A DNA stretch of 64,000 nt, taken from assembly GCF_050487225.1 (NCBI RefSeq), contig NZ_JBKQGY010000002.1, forward strand, positions 685,992 through 749,991, written 5' to 3'. Positions within the stretch are counted from its first letter, which is position 1. Every line of letters begins with the position of its first letter. Below are positions 59,010 to 64,000 of the stretch, one piece after another. This DNA comes from Paenalcaligenes sp050487225 (GTDB lineage Bacteria; Pseudomonadota; Gammaproteobacteria; Burkholderiales; Burkholderiaceae_B). A program made the translations under genes and the position numbers. Below the pieces are notes generated by a model. The model did not search any database. It was given only the letters and a program-made list of their open reading frames with translations, and was not told where the DNA came from.

Positions 59010-60953
59010 TCACGCTCGTAGAACTTTTTGTGCCTCTAGCGGAATCTCAGTAATCGGTGCATTCAACTGTATTTGAATGTCCAGTCTTGCGCAGGTATTG
59101 CACGCTGCAACCAGCAATTCCATCCCACCGGGGCTGACGACCATCTCTTTGATCACATCCGCCGAAAAGCTCACGTACGACAGTTGCAAAGGCTGCAAAT
59201 GACGTAAAACACCGATGTGCTCTAACAATCTACGTAAGCCCACACGCACGCCCATTTCTTTCATGGCCGAACAAAACACCTCTAGCTCTTCGCCATGCGC
59301 TTCTACCCCATAAGCATCCAACTCTATATAGAGGCGTGATAAATCCACATTGCTGCGCGACAGGCAGGATTGAATCTCTTGCAAGAAACGGGGCTGCACA
59401 ATGGTAGGCAATGACATACGTATCACTAAGTCACCATGATTGTCTGCCAACCACTCTAGCGCCAGCTCTACTGCACGCAAATCGCACACAGCCGACAACC
59501 CTAGTCTTGCCGCCACAGGCATAAACAAATACGCCGAAATCGGTTTCTCGTCTTGGCCTTCACTGTGAGCTGTGTGTCGCAGCATCAAAGTGGCTTCATA
59601 GCGTGTATAAGGATGCTGCTTCAAGTGGTCTGGCTGCTGACGCACCGATAACAAGAAACGGCGCTCCGCCAACCCTTCTTGCAGCAACTGACGCCACTGT
59701 GTTTCACCCGCAGCATTCAAGCCAACGCCACCATCGTCGCTACCCGACACAAACTCCACCGTATTATGGCCTGAGCTTTCGGCGCGCATCAGCGCCCTGT
59801 CCAGACGACTCAATACAGTAGCAATATCTTCTTGAAACCTATAGTCAGTCAGCGCCAACGCCCATCGGCAAAACTGCCCTGAGGGTAGCTGCACACGCAA
59901 TCTTGCCAACACCGTCAGCAGCATATCGGTAAGCGGCGCAATGTCTGGACCTTCCAGATTAGGCAATAGCACGACAAAATCAGAACCATTCAGCCGCGCC
60001 AATTGCACTGGCTGATTGTGATCCTGCAAAAAGACTTGGCTGACCTGCTCACCCACATTACGCAACCAGTTATCAACATTAGCACGCGTCATGATCGTAT
60101 TGATCGCAGCCAAATCGCGCTGGCGGAACAACAGTACGTAACCGCCGTTCTTGTCTTCATCTAGCACTCGGCGCATTTCATTGATGAAATACTTACGATT
60201 CGCAAGACCAGTCACTTCGTCTTGGTGCAGCTCTAATTGCAGCGACTCTATACGTGCATTTTGCTCCTGCTGCGTCACCATCACTTTTTCACGCACCTCA
60301 TCAATAGTGCGGGTGACTTCGCGCAGTTCGCTAAAACGGGCTCGCTTCCAATTACCTATCTGTACTTTATTGGTCAGCATGCCTTCTACGCGCATTTCTA
60401 TTTCTTCACGCAGCGCTTGGCGCAACCAGCGCATTAGCACCCAGACAAAACACGCCCATACCAAGCCGGCAATCAACACCACCATCAGGATTTGCATGAA
60501 ACTGGCCCACAGCGTGTCGCGTGCCTGCCCAGCATCCGCCTCTATCACTAGACGACCGGTTTGACGCCACCCATCACTCACCTGAGCCATAGACACAGCC
60601 TGACGCAGCGGCAGCATATCGGTAAACCAAGCTGGCGCGCCACGCACTATCGTAGGCAGGCTTTCATCGCCTACGCGAGAAACGATTTGTTCGCCTTTAG
60701 TGCCATACAACTCAATGCGATAGAACTGCCCCGTATCGTAAAGCGCCGTAATTAATAACTCTTGCGTCACAGGGTCTTGGTTGAAAGGCTGTGAAAGCGT
60801 CAATGCCAATGACGTTGCAGCGGAATCACTTTGTGCTTGCAACTGCGCTGATAAATACGCTCTTGCCGAATCCACACTCAGCCATACCGTCCCGACCAGA
60901 ATCACCGTAATGGCCAGACTCACGCTTAACAGCAAATGCTTCAGTAATGACAT
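59010..60953 (-). CDS. lapD: LapD-type c-di-GMP receptor
   Basis: A 647-residue inner-membrane receptor, near the length of Pseudomonas LapD. It has an N-terminal span (LLKHLLLSVSLAITVILVGTVWL), a periplasmic LapD_MoxY_N domain to about residue 150, a second span (ILMVVLIAGLVWACFVWVLM), a HAMP-like segment, then GGDEF and EAL domains. Both are degenerate: GGDEF reads NGSDF, the EAL position reads EAT, and the DDFG region reads LRRLLE. It should therefore bind c-di-GMP without turning it over. When bound it sequesters LapG in the periplasm. The start at 60953 is chosen for the GGTGGAG site; a longer frame overlaps lapG. Confidence 0.93.
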   Translation of the reverse strand: MSLLKHLLLSVSLAITVILVGTVWLSVDSARAYLSAQLQAQSDSAATSLALTLSQPFNQDPVTQELLITALYDTGQFYRIELYGTKGEQIVSRVGDESLPTIVRGAPAWFTDMLPLRQAVSMAQVSDGWRQTGRLVIEADAGQARDTLWASFMQILMVVLIAGLVWACFVWVLMRWLRQALREEIEMRVEGMLTNKVQIGNWKRARFSELREVTRTIDEVREKVMVTQQEQNARIESLQLELHQDEVTGLANRKYFINEMRRVLDEDKNGGYVLLFRQRDLAAINTIMTRANVDNWLRNVGEQVSQVFLQDHNQPVQLARLNGSDFVVLLPNLEGPDIAPLTDMLLTVLARLRVQLPSGQFCRWALALTDYRFQEDIATVLSRLDRALMRAESSGHNTVEFVSGSDDGGVGLNAAGETQWRQLLQEGLAERRFLLSVRQQPDHLKQHPYTRYEATLMLRHTAHSEGQDEKPISAYLFMPVAARLGLSAVCDLRAVELALEWLADNHGDLVIRMSLPTIVQPRFLQEIQSCLSRSNVDLSRLYIELDAYGVEAHGEELEVFCSAMKEMGVRVGLRRLLEHIGVLRHLQPLQLSYVSFSADVIKEMVVSPGGMELLVAACNTCARLDIQIQLNAPITEIPLEAQKVLRA

Positions 60954-61011
60954 ACTCCACCTTCTGTGGTCTTCAATATTTCTGTGGGATTTATCTTGGA
61001 GAACGAATGCC

Positions 61012-61686
61012 TCAAGGATTAAACCCCTCACGCCGCATTTTTTCCAACAACCCGCGCCAATTACTAATCTTGTCTACCGATGATGCTGGCGCACCTGCTA
61101 CATACACCCCTTCCGAATTAAAACTAAATACGGGGGTGAGATCCGGGCGCTGACTCGCTGGACGAATAATACTGGTCAAATTATCCAATAGCAGTGGTTC
61201 AGCGTCGGGAGTCGAATAATAGCCTAATACCATATGCGCAATACTGCTAGTACCCACCTGAGCACGCACATAAATCAATCGTAATTTGCTCGCAGGGATA
61301 CCTGCATGCAACAGGGAAAAATACTTCCCAATCACGTAGTCTTCACAGTCTCCGGCTTGTTTGGTAAGGCTTTCCAGAGGGGTTGCCCAATAATCTGGTC
61401 TGCCCCAGATTGTAATATCCTCACCGCCCATTACATGGGTGTTCCAGAAATCGTTAACGACTCTTAACAATTGTTGATCAGGTAGCCCATCTAACTGCGT
61501 CAACAAATCTAGCCATTTTTCTGCGTTCCGTACCCCTGCCGCACCGTACTGATGCGGTATGGATTGACGTACTTTTGCCTCATCAAAAGTCAGTCTCCCC
61601 TGCACCCACGGTGCAAAACACAGCATCATGCCTGCCAGCAAGGCAAACAGCACAACAATGATGCGACGTGTTAAGCAGGACAACAT
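61012..61686 (-). CDS. lapG: LapG periplasmic transglutaminase-like cysteine protease
   Basis: A 224-residue BTLCP-family protease with an N-terminal signal anchor (RRIIVVLFALLAGMMLCFAPW). The catalytic triad is Cys114 in AGDCEDY, His151 in IAHMVLGYY and Asp168 in LLLDNL. Acidic residues beside the Cys fit the calcium site needed for activity and LapD binding. LapG cleaves the N-terminal part of LapA-type adhesins when c-di-GMP is low, releasing biofilm cells. The lapD gene begins 58 nt downstream and the adhesin gene lies upstream on the same strand. Confidence 0.94.
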   Translation of the reverse strand: MLSCLTRRIIVVLFALLAGMMLCFAPWVQGRLTFDEAKVRQSIPHQYGAAGVRNAEKWLDLLTQLDGLPDQQLLRVVNDFWNTHVMGGEDITIWGRPDYWATPLESLTKQAGDCEDYVIGKYFSLLHAGIPASKLRLIYVRAQVGTSSIAHMVLGYYSTPDAEPLLLDNLTSIIRPASQRPDLTPVFSFNSEGVYVAGAPASSVDKISNWRGLLEKMRREGFNP

Positions 61687-61811
61687 GACTATAACAACAG
61701 ATGGCTAAATAATTCTTAACGACTATCTAAGTCTATTTTTTATGGTTGGTTGTACATAAATTTCTGTTCACACCAGCAAAAAAAAGCTCCCATTGCAGGG
61801 CTACATTTAGC

Positions 61812-61835
61812 CTAGCATATCAATATGATAGCTAG
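61812..61835. promoter_or_regulatory. Inverted repeat upstream of lapG
   Basis: CTAGC-A-TATCA (61812-61822) pairs with TGATA-GCTAG (61826-61835) around an ATA centre with one bulged base. It lies in the 192-nt region between the adhesin terminator and lapG and may be an operator for lapG-lapD. No convincing promoter was seen. Confidence 0.35.
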
Positions 61836-61878
61836 TAATAACATTGCTAGCCTATTGGCGGAGACGACAGGTTGAATA

Positions 61879-61916
61879 TAAAAAAACCCCACATTTCTTT
61901 TGGAAATGCGGGGTTT
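61879..61916 (-). terminator. Rho-independent terminator of the RTX adhesin gene
   Basis: On the minus strand AAACCCCGCATTTC and GAAATGTGGGGTTT form a 14-bp stem (one G-T) with a 5-nt loop, followed by a run of T. It starts 15 nt after the adhesin stop and separates it from lapG. Confidence 0.92.
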
Positions 61917-61931
61917 GTTCTTAAATATCTA

Positions 61932-64000
61932 TCATAAGTCTATATTCAACTTACCTTGCTGAATCAAGCTATTAATCAAATCAGCCTGAGATTGTCCAGC
62001 AGCACCAACAAGATCCACGCCATCAAGTTCGATAATCTGGTTAGCATTACCACCGTCTACATCTAAGTCACCCTTAGTATTAATGTTCATGATAGTTTTG
62101 TTTGTTGCACTATCAAAACTCACCTGCAAATAATGCTCTAGGTTGTCTGGGCTAATACCTGATCCTTTTAACATGCCACTTAGATCCACTACATCACTAC
62201 CGAACTCACTACCGGAACCAGTACCAAAGTCGTAAATCACATCATGCGCCGGGACGTCCACAGTACCTTCATCGCCAAGCAACCACGCAAAAGTATCATC
62301 ACCCGACCCGCTGTACATCACATCATTGCCCTTACCACCAACGATAAGATTAGTACCAGACTGGGCATAAATCACATCATCCCCAGCACCAGCATGAATA
62401 ATGTCATTACCACCACCAGCATAAATAATGTCATTACCATCACCCGTTGTAATCACATCATTACCGCCTTGAGTTTCACCCACAACGTTAAATACATCAG
62501 GATTTTCACGAATAAAATCATAAATATGATTTAACGTGACATCGGACTGGTTATCTAAACCATGCAACAAGAATAGATAATGCTTCAATGCATCCAGCCC
62601 TTTATCGGATACGTCGCCGGGTTTACCACCACTGATTACATTCCAATCAAGATTTTGCACATTGATAGCATCACCGAAGATGATATTGTCGCCTCCTGCC
62701 GTAGCATCAATAATATCTGCGCCCACTACTGCTGGATCATAACTAGTAGAACCGCCTTCTAATGCTGCCTTCAACTGATCAGCTTGAGTGACTTTTAAAG
62801 CTTCGCCAGTAGGCCCTGACACTGTTTTAGTGACATCACGCCAATAGCCGCCAGCCCACGTCGGAACCCATTCTCTTCCTACTACAAACTGTTCACTCCC
62901 TATGCCAGAGACATTCGTATTATCAAAGAAACGCAGATAATCCTCATTCACCTCACGGCCGATACCAATTGCATGTACATCACTTTTCTCACTTAGACCT
63001 TTAAAGGCGTCTACCGATTTTTCAAGTGTTGTATAGTCCGTGCTATTGCCCGGACCGCTTGGGTTTTTGCCTGTACCATACTGTGTTGGATCACCATCTG
63101 TCAGGAAGTATGTGACATTCTCATACTTAACATCCTCTGTTGATTTTGGAGCATTATCTGCAAACCATTTCTCTGTTGCTTTGAAGGCAGCCTCGTAATT
63201 CGTCCCCCCAGTAGCTGTCAATTTATTAATATAGTTAATCAGATCACTAATTTGATCCTTGGTAAATGTCTGCTGGCCTTTAACAGTACCGCCAAAATTA
63301 ACCACATGAATATTGACCTCACCATCATGGTCCTCTAGTGATTTAGCTAGATTGGTTAAGGCATCTTTCAAGAGTTCAAGACGGGATGGTCCCTTAACCT
63401 TTCCTTTTATCTCTTGACCGTCTAGGTTCCTAAGCATACTGCCAGAGGTATCGAGAACCAAGGCAATATTGTAGTTTTTCCCATCTACAAAATTCTTAAC
63501 TGTCCCCCCCTGATCACCAATCAGCACATCATCACCGACACCACCAGAAATATCCCCATCCTTATTACCATCGATAATCAGTTGGTTCACATCCAGTGTG
63601 TATGAGCCAGAAGTGTTGGCAGAAGCGCTGTTACCAGCAGAGTCTATCGTCGTGACCTTGGCATCGACATGGTCATTCTTCAGCAGATCCTGTACAGGCA
63701 CTGGGATCTTGAAGGTAAAGTCATGCCCAACCTTACCTGTGTATTCCTTACCACCGATGGTCAGAGTCACGGTATCGCCAGGCTGTACATCCTTGCCAAC
63801 CTTACCGGTCACCTCAATCTTGCCCGTACCGTCGCCAGCTTCCTTGTGATCCAGCACACCGTCACCAGCGATTGGATCTAGAGTGATCTCCGCTGTCGGT
63901 AGGGTCGTATGTACCGTGTAATCCGCTGCATCATCTGCACTGTACGGGTTACCGTGGTCATCCTCACCGCTCACCTTCGCTGTGATTTCACCTGCTTTCA
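61932..64000 (-). CDS. LapA-like RTX adhesin, C-terminal part (runs off right edge)
   Basis: About 689 C-terminal codons of a large type I secreted surface adhesin; the frame is open to the window edge with no stop and no need for a start here. In order: an Ig-like repeat (AEITLDPIAGDGVLDHKEAG; GGKEYTGKVGHDFTFKIPV), one isolated RTX motif (GGVGDDVLIGDQGG), a von Willebrand A domain with the MIDAS motif DTSGS (nt about 63440) and DGD further on, a second isolated motif, then about seven calcium-binding GGxGxDxxx repeats (nt about 62295-62475; GNDIIYAGGGNDIIHAG) and a C-terminal secretion signal region. The retention module cleaved by LapG must lie beyond the edge. No type I secretion genes are visible here. 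Confidence 0.93.
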   Translation of the reverse strand, partial: KAGEITAKVSGEDDHGNPYSADDAADYTVHTTLPTAEITLDPIAGDGVLDHKEAGDGTGKIEVTGKVGKDVQPGDTVTLTIGGKEYTGKVGHDFTFKIPVPVQDLLKNDHVDAKVTTIDSAGNSASANTSGSYTLDVNQLIIDGNKDGDISGGVGDDVLIGDQGGTVKNFVDGKNYNIALVLDTSGSMLRNLDGQEIKGKVKGPSRLELLKDALTNLAKSLEDHDGEVNIHVVNFGGTVKGQQTFTKDQISDLINYINKLTATGGTNYEAAFKATEKWFADNAPKSTEDVKYENVTYFLTDGDPTQYGTGKNPSGPGNSTDYTTLEKSVDAFKGLSEKSDVHAIGIGREVNEDYLRFFDNTNVSGIGSEQFVVGREWVPTWAGGYWRDVTKTVSGPTGEALKVTQADQLKAALEGGSTSYDPAVVGADIIDATAGGDNIIFGDAINVQNLDWNVISGGKPGDVSDKGLDALKHYLFLLHGLDNQSDVTLNHIYDFIRENPDVFNVVGETQGGNDVITTGDGNDIIYAGGGNDIIHAGAGDDVIYAQSGTNLIVGGKGNDVMYSGSGDDTFAWLLGDEGTVDVPAHDVIYDFGTGSGSEFGSDVVDLSGMLKGSGISPDNLEHYLQVSFDSATNKTIMNINTKGDLDVDGGNANQIIELDGVDLVGAAGQSQADLINSLIQQGKLNIDL

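Noticed and set aside
61778..61802. Second terminator-like hairpin with eight A/T before lapG
   Set aside because: The stem is only 3 bp plus 2 bp around a bulge (AGCTCCC/GGGCT), too weak to call despite the run.
61687..61878. Possible c-di-GMP riboswitch in the lapG leader
   Set aside because: No conserved GEMM-type core sequences could be found on the minus strand.
62295..62475. Short tandem DNA repeats suggesting a CRISPR or satellite array
   Set aside because: The periodicity is that of 9-residue calcium-binding RTX motifs in the adhesin reading frame; units are not identical and there are no spacers.

Overview
The window looks like chromosomal DNA of a betaproteobacterium of the order Burkholderiales, most likely a moderate-GC member of the Alcaligenaceae. 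The signs are the conserved blocks ssb / MFS transporter / uvrA, aroK-aroB-dgt and lptM-lysA, System II cytochrome c maturation (ResB/CcsB), a Bordetella-type porin, a LapA/LapG/LapD adhesin module, and a long run of ribosomal protein genes. No tRNA, rRNA, insertion sequence, prophage or CRISPR array was seen. Genus-level placement is an inference from gene order and protein style, not from a search.

Layout. (1) 1-7994: an accessory uptake and catabolic locus on the minus strand. It contains a porin, a cupin, a NitT/TauT-type ABC importer (binding protein, ATPase, permease), an alpha/beta hydrolase, an SDR protein, L-aspartate dehydrogenase and the start of an aldehyde dehydrogenase that runs off the left edge. 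A divergent IclR regulator faces it and is followed after 3 nt by a YcaQ-type DNA glycosylase. (2) 9182-13560: a small membrane protein, then a tight three-gene operon of unknown envelope proteins (glycine-zipper/SH3 lipoprotein; Ala/Pro/Glu-linker protein with coiled coil; single-span anchored protein). (3) 13635-21503: kdpABCDE, high-affinity potassium uptake and its two-component regulator, without a recognisable kdpF. (4) 21924-33678: housekeeping genes: ssb, MFS transporter, uvrA, dgt, aroB, aroK, ponA (PBP1A), lptM, lysA. (5) 33811-36714: a large membrane GGDEF/EAL protein whose motifs favour c-di-GMP hydrolysis. (6) 36742-42869: ccsB, resB, a diheme cytochrome c4, the YihA GTPase and hemB, a heme and cytochrome block. 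(7) 42897-47206: a sulfur-flavoured accessory set: a four-rhodanese protein, a thiol-dioxygenase-like cupin, a LysR regulator and a lone TRAP binding protein. (8) 47275-49582: dsbD and cutA. (9) 49843-58740: rplQ, rpoA, rpsD, rpsK, rpsM, rpmJ, infA, secY, rplO, rpmD, rpsE, rplR, rplF, rpsH, rpsN, rplE, rplX, rplN, all on the minus strand. The run begins at rplN with its own promoter because rpsQ and the S10 part are not adjacent. (10) 59010-64000: lapD, lapG and the C-terminal part of a large RTX adhesin with a von Willebrand A domain, cut by the right edge.

How the parts may work together. DsbD can supply reductant for System II cytochrome assembly and HemB feeds heme synthesis, so regions 6 and 8 support the same cytochromes. 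Region 10 is a c-di-GMP-controlled surface-adhesin switch: LapD senses c-di-GMP and sequesters the LapG protease that would release the adhesin. The c-di-GMP enzyme in region 5 is a possible partner. The least explained parts are the three-gene envelope operon (region 2), the catabolic locus with unknown substrate and an SDR that lacks the catalytic Tyr/Lys pair (region 1), and the rhodanese/thiol-dioxygenase/TRAP set (region 7).
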